Counted from the first letter of the stretch, positions 54,233 through 63,874 are shown. The stretch: DNA of 64,000 bases from Defluviimonas sp. SAOS-178_SWC (GCF_039830135.1 NZ_CP156081.1:544001-608000), one strand, 5' to 3'. Notes: generated by a model from the letters alone, not told the origin. Made by a program: numbers and translations.

Positions 54233-55939
54233 GTGACACTCCCCTTGCGCCCGCTTTCCCTCATCCTCGCGCTCGGCATCGGGGCTGCGCTGCCCGCCCG
54301 TGCCTGGGACGGAGTGGCCGGGCCTTACCTCGCGGGACGCTTGGCGAGCCTTGAGTCCGACTATGTCGCGGCGTCCGATTACTTCACCCGCGCGCTGGCC
54401 GCCGATCCGAGCAATCCCAGTTTGATGGAGAATGCGGTCATCTCCCAGATCGGGCGCGGCGCCATCGACAAGGCGCTGAAGCCCGCCCAGCTTCTTGGCG
54501 AACTCGGGGCGACAAGCCAGATCGCCGATCTGGTCATCCTCGCCGACCTTGCCGCGAAGAAGGACTTCGCGGGCGCGATTGCAGCACTCGACAAGGGCCG
54601 CAGCGCCGGGCCGTTGGTCGATGGCCTCTTCCGCGCCTGGGCTCTGGTCGGCATGGGCCAGATGTCCGACGCGACAGTGGCCTTCGACAAGGTGTCCGAG
54701 GCCCCGGGCAGCCGCGCCTTCGGGCTTTACCACAAGGCGCTGGCGCTGGCCTCCGTGGGCGATTTCGAGGGCGCGGACCGGATCTTCTCAGGCGAGGAAG
54801 GCGGGCCCCTGCGGGCAACCCGGCGCGGCGTTCTGGCCCATGCCCAGATCCTCAGCCAGTTGGAGAGGAACGCCGATGCGGTCGAACTGATCGACAAGAC
54901 CGTGGGCGAAGCGGCAGACCCGATCTTCTCCGCGCTTCGTGACGAGTTGAAGGCCGGTAAACCCCTGCCGTTCACCGTCGTCACGTCCGCGACCGACGGC
55001 CTGGCGGAGGTCTTCTTCACCGTGGCGACGGCCTTGAACGGCGAAGCGGCGGATGTGAACACGCTCGCCTATGCCCGGATAGCCGAGTTTCTCGCCCCGA
55101 ACCAGTCGGATGCGATCCTGCTCTGTGCCTCGATCCTCGAAGCGCAAGGACAGCACGATCTCGCCACTGAGACCTTCAACCGCATCCCGCGTGAAGATCC
55201 GGCCTATGTCGCGGCCGAGCTTGGTCGGACAGACGCCCTCATCGCGGCGGGCCGGGTCGATGCGGCGATCGAGGCGTTGCAGCAATTGGCCAAGACAGTG
55301 CCCGGCCGCGCCGATATCTGGGGCGCGCTCGGCGATATCCTGCGCCGTCAGGAACGCTATGCCGACGCGGCCGATGCCTATGACAAGGCCATCGCCACCT
55401 TTTCGGCCGAGGAGCCGGGCCAATGGGTGGTCTACTACACGCGCGGCATCGCAAACGAGCGCGAGAAGAACTGGGACAAGGCCGAGGTCGATTTCCGCAA
55501 GGCCCTGGAACTGCGCCCCGATCAGCCGGCGGTACTGAACTACCTTGGCTACTCCTATCTGGAGATGAACACCAACCTCGACGAAGCGCTCGGCATGATC
55601 GAACGTGCCGTGGCCGCGCGGCCGGATGACGGGGCGATCGTCGACAGCCTCGGCTGGGCGCTCTACCGGCTGGGCCGCTATGCCGACGCCGTGTCGACGC
55701 TGGAAAAGGCGGTGGAACTGATGCCGGTCGATCCGGTGGTCAACGACCATCTCGGCGATGTCTACTGGGCCGTCGACCGCAAGCGCGAGGCTGAGTTCCA
55801 GTGGAAGCGTGCCCTGTCGTTCGAGCCCGATACCGAAGAGGAGGCCGCGCGCATCCGCCGCAAGCTGGAGGTCGGGCTGGACGTCGTTCTGAAGGAAGAG
55901 GGTGCGGAGCCCCTCGCCGTCACCAAGAATGGCAATTGA
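54233..55939 (+). CDS. Secreted tetratricopeptide-repeat protein
   Basis: The 568-residue protein has a signal peptide ([15 protein letters not shown], cleavage before WDG) and TPR helices through most of its length, clearest in the C-terminal third ([27 protein letters not shown]-type repeats). The GTG at 54233 is the only start that keeps the signal intact. TPR proteins of this kind act as periplasmic or outer-membrane assembly scaffolds. ispE overlaps its end by 11 bases. Confidence 0.85.
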   Translation: MTLPLRPLSLILALGIGAALPARAWDGVAGPYLAGRLASLESDYVAASDYFTRALAADPSNPSLMENAVISQIGRGAIDKALKPAQLLGELGATSQIADLVILADLAAKKDFAGAIAALDKGRSAGPLVDGLFRAWALVGMGQMSDATVAFDKVSEAPGSRAFGLYHKALALASVGDFEGADRIFSGEEGGPLRATRRGVLAHAQILSQLERNADAVELIDKTVGEAADPIFSALRDELKAGKPLPFTVVTSATDGLAEVFFTVATALNGEAADVNTLAYARIAEFLAPNQSDAILLCASILEAQGQHDLATETFNRIPREDPAYVAAELGRTDALIAAGRVDAAIEALQQLAKTVPGRADIWGALGDILRRQERYADAADAYDKAIATFSAEEPGQWVVYYTRGIANEREKNWDKAEVDFRKALELRPDQPAVLNYLGYSYLEMNTNLDEALGMIERAVAARPDDGAIVDSLGWALYRLGRYADAVSTLEKAVELMPVDPVVNDHLGDVYWAVDRKREAEFQWKRALSFEPDTEEEAARIRRKLEVGLDVVLKEEGAEPLAVTKNGN

Positions 55940-56780
55940 GGTCGCGGCGCCCGCCAAGCTGAATCTTGCGCTGCATGTCACCGGCCAGCGGCCGGACGGC
56001 TATCATCTGTTGGACAGCTTCGTGGTCTTCGCCGATCTGGGTGACCGGATTCGGGTGGAGGCGGCGAAGGCGCTGACCCTGCGGATCACTGGTCCGGAGG
56101 CTGCCGGGCTGAGCGCCGGAGACGACAACCTCGTGCGTCGCGCCGCGCGCGCCTTCGGAGCCGGACGCGGAGCGGCGATCGCCCTCGAAAAGAACCTGCC
56201 GGTCGCGTCCGGGATCGGCGGTGGGTCCGCCGATGCGGCGGCGGCGCTGAAGGCTCTTGCGCAGCTATGGGATGTGGCGCTGCCGGGAGACGCGGCGGTT
56301 CTGGCGCTCGGTGCCGATGTTCCGGTCTGCCTTGCGGGGCGGCCCGCGCGGATGTCGGGGATCGGCGAGGCGCTGGCGCCGGTTCCGCCACTGCCGGACG
56401 GCCTCGCCGTGGTTCTCGTGAACCCGCGCGTATCGGTCGCGACCCCGGCCGTCTTCCGAGCGCTCGTCCGAAAGGACAATGCCGCGATGGAGGCCCTCCC
56501 CGACAGGTTCGCGGATTTGGGCGCTCTGGCCGATTGGCTGGCGCGCCAGCGCAACGATCTCGAACCTGCGGCCATCGCGACGGCCCCGGTCATCGCAAAG
56601 GTTCTCGACAAAATTGCCGCGACGGGACCGGTTCTGACCCGGATGTCCGGATCCGGCGCCACGTCGTTCGGCCTTTTTGATACACTTGGCGCGGCAACGA
56701 CCGCCGCAGCCCGTCTGGCGGAGGAGCATCCCGCCTGGTGGGTGCGCGCGGCGCGGGTCCTGCCCTCACCGCAGGGCTGA
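55929..56780 (+). CDS. ispE: 4-diphosphocytidyl-2-C-methyl-D-erythritol kinase
   Basis: The 283-residue GHMP kinase acts in the MEP isoprenoid pathway. The ATP-binding glycine motif [17 protein letters not shown] lies near residues 87-103, [11 protein letters not shown] at the start binds substrate and [13 protein letters not shown] near 240 is the third GHMP motif. The ATG at 55929 lies inside the upstream gene, so translation is probably coupled. The polyprenyl synthase that consumes its product converges on it. Confidence 0.94.
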   Translation: MAIEVAAPAKLNLALHVTGQRPDGYHLLDSFVVFADLGDRIRVEAAKALTLRITGPEAAGLSAGDDNLVRRAARAFGAGRGAAIALEKNLPVASGIGGGSADAAAALKALAQLWDVALPGDAAVLALGADVPVCLAGRPARMSGIGEALAPVPPLPDGLAVVLVNPRVSVATPAVFRALVRKDNAAMEALPDRFADLGALADWLARQRNDLEPAAIATAPVIAKVLDKIAATGPVLTRMSGSGATSFGLFDTLGAATTAAARLAEEHPAWWVRAARVLPSPQG

Positions 56781-56817
56781 CTGTCGAGGAAGGCCTGCGA
56801 AGGCCGACGGCGTCAGA

Positions 56818-57819
56818 TCAGCTTATGCGGGCGACGACGTAGTCCGCGAGGTCGGACAGCATGCCGCGCAGGTCATTCGGGGGCAGGGCCGTGAGCGCCG
56901 CCTTGGCCTTGGCCGCCCATCCGAGGGCGTCGTCGCGTGTCGCAGCCATCGTGCCGTGCCGGAGCATCAGCGCCAGCGCCTCATCGAGGTCGCCGTCGCG
57001 CTGGTCCCCCTTCTCGATCACCCGGCGCCAGAATTCGCGTTCCGCCGCCGTGGCCTTCGCCACCGCCTTGATCACCGGCAAGGTCAGCTTGCGCTCGCGG
57101 AAATCGTCGCCCACGTTCTTGCCGATCACGGCGCTCGTCCCGCCGTAGTCGAGCAGGTCGTCGGCGATCTGGAAGGCGATACCGAGCGCGTCGCCGTAAA
57201 GGTGCAGCGCGCGGATCTGGTCCTCGGGCGCGCCGGCAATGACGCCGCCAACCTCGGTCGCGGCGGAAAAGAGCGCCGCCGTCTTGCCCCGCACCACCTT
57301 GATGTAGATGTCTTCGTCGGTGCGCAGATCCTGCGCCGCGGTGAGTTGAAGAACCTCACCCTCGGCAATCGTCGCCGAGGCATTGGCGAGGATGTCGAGC
57401 ACCCTGAGCGACCCGGTCTCGGTCATCAGCTGGAACGCGCGGGCGAAAAGGTAATCGCCGACGAGGACGGACGACTTGTTGTCCCAGAGCAAATTCGCCG
57501 TCGGCCGCCCCCGTCGCTGGGCGCTTTCATCGACGACGTCGTCATGCAGAAGCGTTGCCGTGTGGATGAACTCCACCGTCGCGGCGAGCCGGACGTGATG
57601 GTCGCCGCCATAGCCGCAAAGCCGCGCCGCCGCGAGCGTCAGCATGGGCCGGAGCCGCTTGCCGCCAGCCTCGACCAGATGCGCCGTCACCTCGGGAATC
57701 CGCGGCGCGTGTTCGGACGCCATCCGGGCCCGGATCAGCGCATTCACACGCTCCATATCGGCCGCGAGATGGGCGCTCAGCCGGTCCAGGGGTTTCTGCG
57801 TGGTTTCGTCCAGGCTCAT
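56818..57819 (-). CDS. Long-chain polyprenyl (solanesyl/decaprenyl) diphosphate synthase
   Basis: The 333-residue trans-prenyl synthase carries both Asp motifs: LLHDDVVDESAQRRGRP near residue 92 and FQIADDLLDYGG near 220. AGGKRLRPML and GKTAALFSAA support the long-chain type that makes the ubiquinone side chain (Q10 in this group). The start MSLDETTQ at 57819 fits; the frame upstream overlaps the divergent gene. It links with ubiA in this window. Confidence 0.93.
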   Translation of the reverse strand: MSLDETTQKPLDRLSAHLAADMERVNALIRARMASEHAPRIPEVTAHLVEAGGKRLRPMLTLAAARLCGYGGDHHVRLAATVEFIHTATLLHDDVVDESAQRRGRPTANLLWDNKSSVLVGDYLFARAFQLMTETGSLRVLDILANASATIAEGEVLQLTAAQDLRTDEDIYIKVVRGKTAALFSAATEVGGVIAGAPEDQIRALHLYGDALGIAFQIADDLLDYGGTSAVIGKNVGDDFRERKLTLPVIKAVAKATAAEREFWRRVIEKGDQRDGDLDEALALMLRHGTMAATRDDALGWAAKAKAALTALPPNDLRGMLSDLADYVVARIS

Positions 57820-57873
57820 GCCGTTCCCGTAGCACCTCGACAAAGCCGGGGCTCTGTCCTTAAGTCTTGGATT

Positions 57874-58083
57874 ATGAAAGAGCTTCTCAGCACCACTGAC
57901 CCGACCAAAATCGCCTTCGCCACAGCTCTTCTCGACGCTGAGGGTATAACGACCTTTCAGATGGACGTCCACATGAGCGTGCTCGAAGGATCCATTGGCA
58001 TTTTGCCGCGCCGGTTGATGGTGCGGGATACCGATCTCTTCATGGCGCGGGCGATCCTGAAGGACAACGGGATCGAGCTTTGA
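57874..58083 (+). CDS. DUF2007 family protein
   Basis: The 69-residue protein has the DUF2007 pattern: short N-terminus (MKELLSTTDPTKIAFATALL), GITTFQMD and a C-terminal LMVRDTDLFMARAIL. Family members resemble signal-transducing PII-like or ferredoxin-like folds, with no assigned role. The methyltransferase gene begins one base after its stop, so the two are co-transcribed. Confidence 0.88.
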   Translation: MKELLSTTDPTKIAFATALLDAEGITTFQMDVHMSVLEGSIGILPRRLMVRDTDLFMARAILKDNGIEL

Positions 58084-58084
58084 G

Positions 58085-58840
58085 ATGTTCGACGAGGCGG
58101 ATCTGAGCGAGGATGCATTCCTGGACGGGCGGCTCCGCATCGCCCAGCCGCGGAACGGATATCGGGCCGCAATGGACCCGGTTCTCTTGGCCGCCGCGGT
58201 GCCGGCAAGGCCAGGGGAAAGCGTTTTGGAGCTTGGCTGCGGCGCGGGCGTGGCAAGCCTGTGCCTCGGACACCGGGTGCCGGGGCTTCGCTTGGCCGGA
58301 TTGGAGCTTCAGCTCGCCTACGCGGCCCTCGCGCGGCGCAACGCAGCGGCGAACGGACAGGAATTCGACGTGCATGACGGCGATCTCGCCCGGCTTCCGG
58401 CCGCGCTGCGGGACCGGAGCTTCGATCATGTGATTGCCAATCCGCCCTATTTCGCTGCTGGCGGCGGCACCCCGGCGGCCGATGGCGGGCGAGAGATCGC
58501 GCAGCGGGAGGCGACCCCGCTCGATCTCTGGCTCGGTGTGGCGCTGCGCCGCCTGCGGCCGGGCGGTTGGCTGACGGTCATTCAGGCGGCTGATCGTTTG
58601 CCGGAACTTCTGGCCGGCCTGCGCTCCGGTGCCGGCAGCATCGTCGCCCTGCCGGTCGCCTCGCGGGCGGGCCGCGAGGCGAACCGGGTGATCCTGAGGG
58701 CGCGGAAGGGCGGGCGCGGCGCCTTTCGGCTCATCGCCCCGTTCATCCTCCACGACGGGGCGGCGCATCTGCGTGACGGCGACGACCACAGTCCCGCTGC
58801 GCGCGCGATCTTGCGCGATGCTGCGGCTTTCGACTTCTGA
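58085..58840 (+). CDS. SAM-dependent methyltransferase (TrmN6-like)
   Basis: The 251-residue protein has the class I methyltransferase glycine motif VLELGCGAGVASLCLG and the N6-adenine signature VIANPPYFAAGG. It resembles tRNA1(Val) adenine-37 N6-methyltransferases (YfiC/TrmN6). Substrate RNA position is inferred. RQPRNGYRAAMDPVLLAAA-like N-terminal residues match the family. It follows the DUF2007 gene with one base between. Confidence 0.85.
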   Translation: MFDEADLSEDAFLDGRLRIAQPRNGYRAAMDPVLLAAAVPARPGESVLELGCGAGVASLCLGHRVPGLRLAGLELQLAYAALARRNAAANGQEFDVHDGDLARLPAALRDRSFDHVIANPPYFAAGGGTPAADGGREIAQREATPLDLWLGVALRRLRPGGWLTVIQAADRLPELLAGLRSGAGSIVALPVASRAGREANRVILRARKGGRGAFRLIAPFILHDGAAHLRDGDDHSPAARAILRDAAAFDF

Positions 58841-58968
58841 ATTCCGTTAACCGACCGGCAAGGAAATGCGCGCCATCCTCTGATTGGCGCGGGCGGTCAC
58901 GGTTCCGCGTGACACGACTCATCTTATGTGATGGGATTGTGACAGTTTTCACAGGAGAGGAGACACCG

Positions 58969-59136
58969 ATGTCGCTGGGTTCGCACCTGCAAGAGCTTCG
59001 GAAGAAACATCAATCCCTGTCGGAGGCCGTCGAGGAGGCCTTGCGCCATCCCGGCACTGATGACCTCGTCATCGCTGACATGAAAAAGCAGAAACTGCGG
59101 ATCAAGGAAGAAATCACCCGGCTGAGCCAGAACTGA
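58969..59136 (+). CDS. YdcH/DUF465 family protein
   Basis: The 55-residue protein is a two-helix DUF465 protein (SHLQELRKKHQSLSEAVEE, then DMKKQKLRIKEEITRL). GGAGAGGAGAC precedes the ATG closely. Members are abundant small proteins of unknown function, conserved in Rhodobacteraceae. Confidence 0.9.
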   Translation: MSLGSHLQELRKKHQSLSEAVEEALRHPGTDDLVIADMKKQKLRIKEEITRLSQN

Positions 59137-59207
59137 CTCTCGCCACCGGCTCGACGGCCGGAGAGGCGTCGGGCGATTTGCATCGCTGCAATAACGGAAA
59201 AAGGAAG

Positions 59208-59241
59208 CCGCCGCGTCAGCCCGAAGGGGCTGGCGCGGCGG
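59208..59241 (-). terminator. Hairpin terminator, minus strand
   Basis: CCGCCGCG-T-CAGCCC / GGGCTG-G-CGCGGCGG (59208-59222 and 59227-59241) forms a 15-bp stem, one G-T pair, with loop GAAG. On the minus strand it is followed by CTTCCTTTTTCC, a typical U-tract. It lies about 215 bases beyond the phaB terminator, so it may end a separate short transcript. Confidence 0.65.
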
Positions 59242-59455
59242 ACTCATTGAGAAGCCGGGCCGCGCGGAGCGGATGTTGCCGCAGCGCGCACCGATCGCCG
59301 CGACTCCGGACGCCGCGACAAAACGTCGCCGGACGCCCGCCAGTTCCATCTCCGCGGCGCAGTTATTCATCCATTCACTCGATGCAAGCGGACCTGATCC
59401 GTGCGCGCCTCACGTCACCTTCCTCCACTTGGCCCATATCGTTCAGGCAGACAAA

Positions 59456-59481
59456 GGGGCCGGTCGCCCGCGACCGGCCCC
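59456..59481 (-). terminator. Terminator of phaB
   Basis: GGGGCCGGTCGC and GCGACCGGCCCC (59456-59467 and 59470-59481) form a perfect 12-bp palindromic stem around CC; the innermost pairs would open to form the loop. On the minus strand the tail TTTGTCTG follows. It sits 22 bases after the phaB stop. Confidence 0.7.
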
Positions 59482-59502
59482 ACAATAACCCTGCGACGCA
59501 GA

Positions 59503-60228
59503 TCAGACGAAGAATTGCCCGCCGTTCGCCGAGATGGTCGACCCGGTGATGAATCCGGCATCGTCGGCCGCAAGGAAGACGACGCAGCGCGCGATCTCTT
59601 CGGGCTCGCCCAGGCGACCGACCGGAATCTGCGGGATGATGCGTTCGGCCAGCACCTTCTCGTCGATGGCGCGGACCATCTCGGTGCCGATATAGCCGGG
59701 GCAGATCGCGTTCACGGTGATGCCGGCCCGCGCGCCTTCCTGTGCCAGCGCCTTGGTGATGCCGAGATCGCCGGCCTTGGCGGCGGAATAGTTGGCCTGA
59801 CCGGCCTGGCCCTTCTGGCCATTGATCGAGGAAATGTTGATCACCCGGCCGAACTTGCGGTCGCGCATCCCCGACCAGATCGGATGGGTCATGTTGAAGA
59901 CGCCCGAGAGGTTGGTGTCGATCACCTCTTTCCACTGCTGCGGGGTCATCTTGTGGAACATCGCGTCGCGGGTGATCCCGGCGTTGTTCACCAGCACCTC
60001 GACCGGGCCGAGATCAGCCTCCACCTTGGCGATACCTGCAGCGCAGGCATCGTAATCGGCGACGGACCATTTGTAGGTCGGAATGCCGGTTTCCTTGGTG
60101 AAGGCGGCGGCGGCCTCGTCATTGCCGGCATAGTTCGCGGCGACCTTGTAGCCGGCATTCTTCAGGGCGATTGAGATCGCCGCGCCGATGCCGCGCGACC
60201 CGCCGGTGACCAAAGCTACTCTCGACAT
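59503..60228 (-). CDS. phaB: Acetoacetyl-CoA reductase
   Basis: The 241-residue NADPH-dependent SDR makes (R)-3-hydroxybutyryl-CoA for polyhydroxybutyrate. TGGSRGIGAAI at residues 8-18 binds NADPH, NNAGITRD near 86 and the catalytic YSAAKAGD near 150 are intact, and ISSINGQKGQ is characteristic of PhaB. AAAGGAGGAATC gives an excellent ribosome-binding site. It follows phaA on the same strand, with a terminator-like hairpin between. Confidence 0.95.
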   Translation of the reverse strand: MSRVALVTGGSRGIGAAISIALKNAGYKVAANYAGNDEAAAAFTKETGIPTYKWSVADYDACAAGIAKVEADLGPVEVLVNNAGITRDAMFHKMTPQQWKEVIDTNLSGVFNMTHPIWSGMRDRKFGRVINISSINGQKGQAGQANYSAAKAGDLGITKALAQEGARAGITVNAICPGYIGTEMVRAIDEKVLAERIIPQIPVGRLGEPEEIARCVVFLAADDAGFITGSTISANGGQFFV

Positions 60229-60274
60229 GATTCCTCCTTTGCAAAAATCCTCTTGAAATCCTGTTACCGAAATG

Positions 60275-60310
60275 AAAAAGCGGGCGCAACATTATTGCGT
60301 CCGCTTTTTT
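60275..60310 (-). terminator. Hairpin between phaA and phaB
   Basis: AAAAAGCGG-G-CGCAA / TTGCG-T-CCGCTTTTT (60275-60289 and 60295-60309) forms a 15-bp stem with one G-T pair and loop CATTA. A and T tracts at the ends make it a bidirectional intrinsic terminator. Placed between phaA and phaB, it should terminate or attenuate transcription, so phaB may depend on its own promoter or on read-through. Confidence 0.75.
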
Positions 60311-60333
60311 GCATTTGCAGCATAATTGCGCGA

Positions 60334-61509
60334 TCAGGCGCGCTCGAGACACATGGCCACGCCCATGCCGCCGCCGATGCAGAGCGTGGCGAGCCCCTTC
60401 TTCGCACCCGAACGCTGCATCTCGAAGAGGAGCGTGTTGAGAATGCGCGCTCCGCTCGCGCCGATCGGGTGGCCGATGGCGATCGCGCCGCCGTTCACGT
60501 TCACCTTCGCCGGATCCCAGCCCATATCCTTGTTGACCGCACAGGCCTGCGCCGCAAAAGCCTCGTTCGCCTCGATCAGGTCGAGGTCGGCGGCCTTCCA
60601 GCCGGCCTTTTCCAGTGCCTTCCGCGAGGCAAAGATCGGACCGACTCCCATGATCGACGGATCAAGGCCGGCGGTCGCGTAGGAGGCGATGCGGGCCAAC
60701 GGCGTCAGGCCCCGCTTCGCGGCCTCGTCAGCCGACATCAGCAAAACGCCCGCCGCACCGTCGTTGAGGCCGGAGGCGTTGCCGGCCGTGACCGAGCCTT
60801 CCTTGGAAAAGGCGGGCTTGAGCTTCGCCATCGCGTCGATCGTCGCGCCGTGGCGGATATACTCGTCCTGATCGACGACGATGTCGCCCTTCCGCGTCTT
60901 CACCGTGTAGCCGATGATCTCGTCCTTGAACTTGCCGGCCTTCTGCGCGGCCTCGGCCTTGTTCTGGCTCGCCACGGCGAACTCGTCCTGCATCTCGCGG
61001 CTGATCTGCCATTTCTCGGCGACATTCTCGGCCGTGGTGCCCATGTGATAGCCGTTGAACGCGTCCCAGAGGCCGTCCTTGATCATCGAATCGATGAACT
61101 TCATGTCGCCCATCTTCTGGCCCGCGCGCAGATGCGCGACATGGGGGGACAGCGACATGCTCTCCTGTCCGCCGGCGCAGACGATGGCGGCATCGCCAAG
61201 CTGGATGTGCTGGGCGCCGAGCGCAACCGAGCGCAGGCCCGAACCGCAGACCTGATTGATCGACCAGGCCGCGCTTTCCTGCGGCAGGCCGGCATTGATA
61301 TGGGCCTGACGGGCCGGGTTCTGACCTTGCCCTGCCGTCAGGACCTGACCGAGGATGGTCTCGGACACTTCGGCCTTGTCGATACCGGCGCGGGTCACGA
61401 TGGCGTCGAGTACCGCCGCGCCGAGGTCATGGGCGGGCGTGTTGGCGAAGGCGCCGTTGAAGCTCCCCACGGGCGTGCGGGCAGCGGATACGATAACGAC
61501 GTTGGTCAT
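60334..61509 (-). CDS. phaA: Acetyl-CoA acetyltransferase (beta-ketothiolase)
   Basis: The 391-residue thiolase condenses two acetyl-CoA to acetoacetyl-CoA, the first step of polyhydroxybutyrate synthesis. The nucleophilic Cys is in [11 protein letters not shown] near residue 88, and the C-terminal catalytic His/Cys lie in [17 protein letters not shown] and [15 protein letters not shown] precedes the ATG by eight bases. No phaC synthase gene is in this window, which is normal for the family. Confidence 0.95.
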   Translation of the reverse strand: MTNVVIVSAARTPVGSFNGAFANTPAHDLGAAVLDAIVTRAGIDKAEVSETILGQVLTAGQGQNPARQAHINAGLPQESAAWSINQVCGSGLRSVALGAQHIQLGDAAIVCAGGQESMSLSPHVAHLRAGQKMGDMKFIDSMIKDGLWDAFNGYHMGTTAENVAEKWQISREMQDEFAVASQNKAEAAQKAGKFKDEIIGYTVKTRKGDIVVDQDEYIRHGATIDAMAKLKPAFSKEGSVTAGNASGLNDGAAGVLLMSADEAAKRGLTPLARIASYATAGLDPSIMGVGPIFASRKALEKAGWKAADLDLIEANEAFAAQACAVNKDMGWDPAKVNVNGGAIAIGHPIGASGARILNTLLFEMQRSGAKKGLATLCIGGGMGVAMCLERA

Positions 61510-61627
61510 GGGCAGGGTCCTCCTGAAGGCGCGAAATCCGCGCGCGAGGACCCGATCGAAGGGACCCTCGCGCCGCTGTGCAGCATGCCGATAGGAGCGG
61601 TTGCGTCAAGCGCGATGGGTGGATCGC

Positions 61628-61664
61628 CGGGCCAGTACGAAATATTGTTTCGTGTACGCCCGGT
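61628..61664. other. Nested inverted repeat between phaA and the EAL gene
   Basis: CCGGGC and GCCCGG arms enclose a second repeat ACGAAA (61637-61642) and TTTCGT (61648-61653) around TATTG. It lies in the 179-base gap that must hold the phaA promoter and the end of the EAL gene. It could be an untailed terminator of the EAL gene or an operator for phaA. Confidence 0.4.
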
Positions 61665-61688
61665 TCGGCCAGTCTCAGTCCGTTGTAA

Positions 61689-62528
61689 TCAGGCGCGTTT
61701 CTTCGCCAGAGGCATCTTCCAGGGCGGCGTCACGGTCGGGGCCCCGAAATAGTAGCCCTGCATGCAGTCCATCCCGGCGTCGGTCAGCCAGGCGGCGTCA
61801 CGGGCATTTTCCACCGATTCAGCAACCGCGAACATGTCGAACTGCTGGGCGATCGACAGGAGCGCCTTGGTCAGGCACTGGTTGTCGGGGCTGTCGGCAA
61901 CGCCGCGGATGAACTGGCCGTCGATCTTGACGAAGTCGAAGTAGAACTCCCTCAGGTAACGGAACGAGGTATAGCCCGCGCCGAAATCGTCGAGCGCGAA
62001 GGATATCCCCTCCGCCTGCAATTCGCCCATGAAGACCGAGACCGCGTCGGGCATGACGATGGCAGAGCTTTCGGTGATCTCCAGGATCAGCCGTTCGGCC
62101 AGGGTCGAGTCCGCCTTGAGCCCGCGCTTGAGCACGTGCTTCCAGCGCGGATAGGCGATCGAGCGCGCCGACATATTGATCGCGAGCCTGAGCGACGGAT
62201 CCTGCTTGAGCGAGGTGAGCCCCATGTCGAGTGACAGGTAATCGACGATGCGCCCCAACTCCGTCGTTTCGATGGTATCGATGAAATCGTGGGCCGGGAT
62301 GATCCGGCCGGTCTCGTCCAGCAGCCGGATCAGGCCCTCGTAGAAGGCCGGCCGGTCCGGACGCGTCGCCTGCACCACCGGCTGGAACGCCAGGAGCACG
62401 TCGCGCCGCTCGACCGCCCGCTTTACCATGGCCAGGGTCGCGCGGTCGCGCAGGCTGACCGCCGCGCTCAGGGGGCTGTCCTCACTCGGGTCGCGGGGTG
62501 GCTGTCCGTATCTGCGGCCGTCTCGCAT
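61689..62528 (-). CDS. Stand-alone EAL-domain c-di-GMP phosphodiesterase
   Basis: The 279-residue cytoplasmic protein is a single EAL domain with no sensor or GGDEF part. The residues needed for hydrolysis are present: Glu64 (as EGL), Asn118 (INMSA), Glu150 (LEITES), Asp180-Asp181 (DDFGAGY), Lys201 and Glu237 (AESVE). It should hydrolyse cyclic di-GMP to pGpG. GAGGAGA precedes the start. Position next to the phaAB genes gives no clear functional hint. Confidence 0.88.
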   Translation of the reverse strand: MRDGRRYGQPPRDPSEDSPLSAAVSLRDRATLAMVKRAVERRDVLLAFQPVVQATRPDRPAFYEGLIRLLDETGRIIPAHDFIDTIETTELGRIVDYLSLDMGLTSLKQDPSLRLAINMSARSIAYPRWKHVLKRGLKADSTLAERLILEITESSAIVMPDAVSVFMGELQAEGISFALDDFGAGYTSFRYLREFYFDFVKIDGQFIRGVADSPDNQCLTKALLSIAQQFDMFAVAESVENARDAAWLTDAGMDCMQGYYFGAPTVTPPWKMPLAKKRA

Positions 62529-62633
62529 CGCATTTCTCCTCGCCGTCCGGCGACAGATTGGGCAGAAGGGGATAAGAATCCGTAAACGCTTGCGGCCATT
62601 TCACGGCCGGGCGCCGGAGTCCGGGAGGGCGAG

Positions 62634-63203
62634 ATGAACGAACGCTGCGGCTGGTGTGGGACCGAAGCCATCTATGTCGACTATCACGACACCGAATGGG
62701 GCGTGCCGGAACGCGATGCGCGGGCGCTTTGGGAAAAGCTCATCCTCGACGGCTTCCAGGCCGGGCTTTCCTGGATCACGATCCTGAAGAAGCGCGACAA
62801 TTTCCGGGTGGCGTTCGAAGGCTTCGACCCCGCGCTGATCGCCGGCTGGGGGGAGGACGAGGTGGCGCGGCTTCTCGCCGATCCCGGCATCGTGCGGTCG
62901 CGCGCCAAGATCGAGGCAACGATCGGCAATGCCCGCGCCTATCTCGACATTGCCGGACGCGAGGGATTCGACAGCTTCCTCTGGCGCTACGTCGACGGAC
63001 AGCCGGTCCAGAACCGCTTCCGGACATTGGCGGAGGTGCCGGCCTCCACGCCGCTCTCGGATCAGATCTCGAAAGACCTGAAAAAGGCCGGATTCCGCTT
63101 CGCCGGGCCGACAATCGTCTACGCCTTCATGCAGGCGGTCGGCATGGTCAACGACCACCTCGTCACCTGCCCCGCGCACGGTCGGGTCGCCCTTCTCGGC
63201 TGA
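62634..63203 (+). CDS. tag: DNA-3-methyladenine glycosylase I
   Basis: The 189-residue base-excision enzyme removes 3-methyladenine. The zinc-binding set is visible: Cys5 and Cys8 region (RCGWCG), His18 in YHDTEWG and the C-terminal His/Cys in NDHLVTCPAH. QAGLSWITILKKR near residue 43 is a family signature. Full length, with GGGAGGGCGAG before the ATG. Confidence 0.93.
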   Translation: MNERCGWCGTEAIYVDYHDTEWGVPERDARALWEKLILDGFQAGLSWITILKKRDNFRVAFEGFDPALIAGWGEDEVARLLADPGIVRSRAKIEATIGNARAYLDIAGREGFDSFLWRYVDGQPVQNRFRTLAEVPASTPLSDQISKDLKKAGFRFAGPTIVYAFMQAVGMVNDHLVTCPAHGRVALLG

Positions 63204-63296
63204 TCCCCTAAGGAGCAATGGCCCCGGGGGAGCCTTCGTTCCATCGAACAATGATCATGCACTGCCCCCGGCGGACCGGCCGATGCCGAAACCCGT

Positions 63297-63854
63297 TCAC
63301 TCCGCGGCGACAAGCGCCCCGACGATGGACCGGGCGCTTTCGCTGTCCCATTCCGCATCGCCCGTCATCCGCGCGATCTCCCGCCCCTCGCGGTCGAGGA
63401 TCACCGTCACGGGCAGCCCGAAGACCGCCATGTTGCGCGCCAGATCCTGCCCGGGGTCGAGAAGGACCGGCAGCGTCTCCACCCCGGTCTCGTCGAAGAG
63501 CCGCTCGATCGCGGGCAGGGGATTGCGCCCGGTGGCGATGGTCACGACCGCGAAGTCCGCGCCGCCAAGATCGCGGTTGAGCGCGTCGAGCGCCGGCAGT
63601 TCCTTCCGGCAGGGCGCACACCAGGTCGCCCAGAAATTCACCGCGACGATCTTGCCCTTCCAGTCCCCCAAGCGGTGTTCGCCGCCCGACGCATCCGTGA
63701 AGGCGATGTCGGAGACCGGGGCGGGCTCCGCCGCGAACATCAACTTCTTCATCGACCCGTCGCGCAAGGCCTCGATCTCGGCGGTGCCGGCCAAGGCGGC
63801 ATTTGCACCAAGGCCAAGGGCCGTGTAGAGGACGGCGAAGAGGAACCAGCGCAT
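63297..63854 (-). CDS. TlpA-like periplasmic thioredoxin
   Basis: The 185-residue protein has a signal peptide or N-terminal anchor (residues 3-24) and a thioredoxin fold of the TlpA/ResA type. FWATWCAPCRKELP carries the redox pair, and GLPVTVILDREG is the cis-Pro region. It keeps periplasmic cysteines, for example of cytochrome oxidase CuA or cytochrome c, reduced. ATG 63854 is preceded by GGAGGC; an upstream Met at 63872 nearly touches the divergent argH start and is less likely. Confidence 0.88.
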   Translation of the reverse strand: MRWFLFAVLYTALGLGANAALAGTAEIEALRDGSMKKLMFAAEPAPVSDIAFTDASGGEHRLGDWKGKIVAVNFWATWCAPCRKELPALDALNRDLGGADFAVVTIATGRNPLPAIERLFDETGVETLPVLLDPGQDLARNMAVFGLPVTVILDREGREIARMTGDAEWDSESARSIVGALVAAE

Positions 63855-63874
63855 AAGAGCCTCCGGGGGCAAGA

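Larger units (their letters stand above)
59137..59502. other. Gene-free region with two minus-strand hairpins
   Basis: About 366 bases between the DUF465 gene and phaB. Two strong hairpins (59208-59241 and 59456-59481) both have T-rich tails on the minus strand. A minus-strand frame from 59370 has no ribosome-binding site I trust and runs over the DUF465 gene. A small RNA between the hairpins on the minus strand is possible but has no direct support. Confidence 0.45.

Noticed and set aside
58924-59370. A 148-codon minus-strand frame upstream of the DUF465 gene.
   Set aside because: It runs over the well-supported DUF465 gene and lacks a ribosome-binding site and any recognisable domain.
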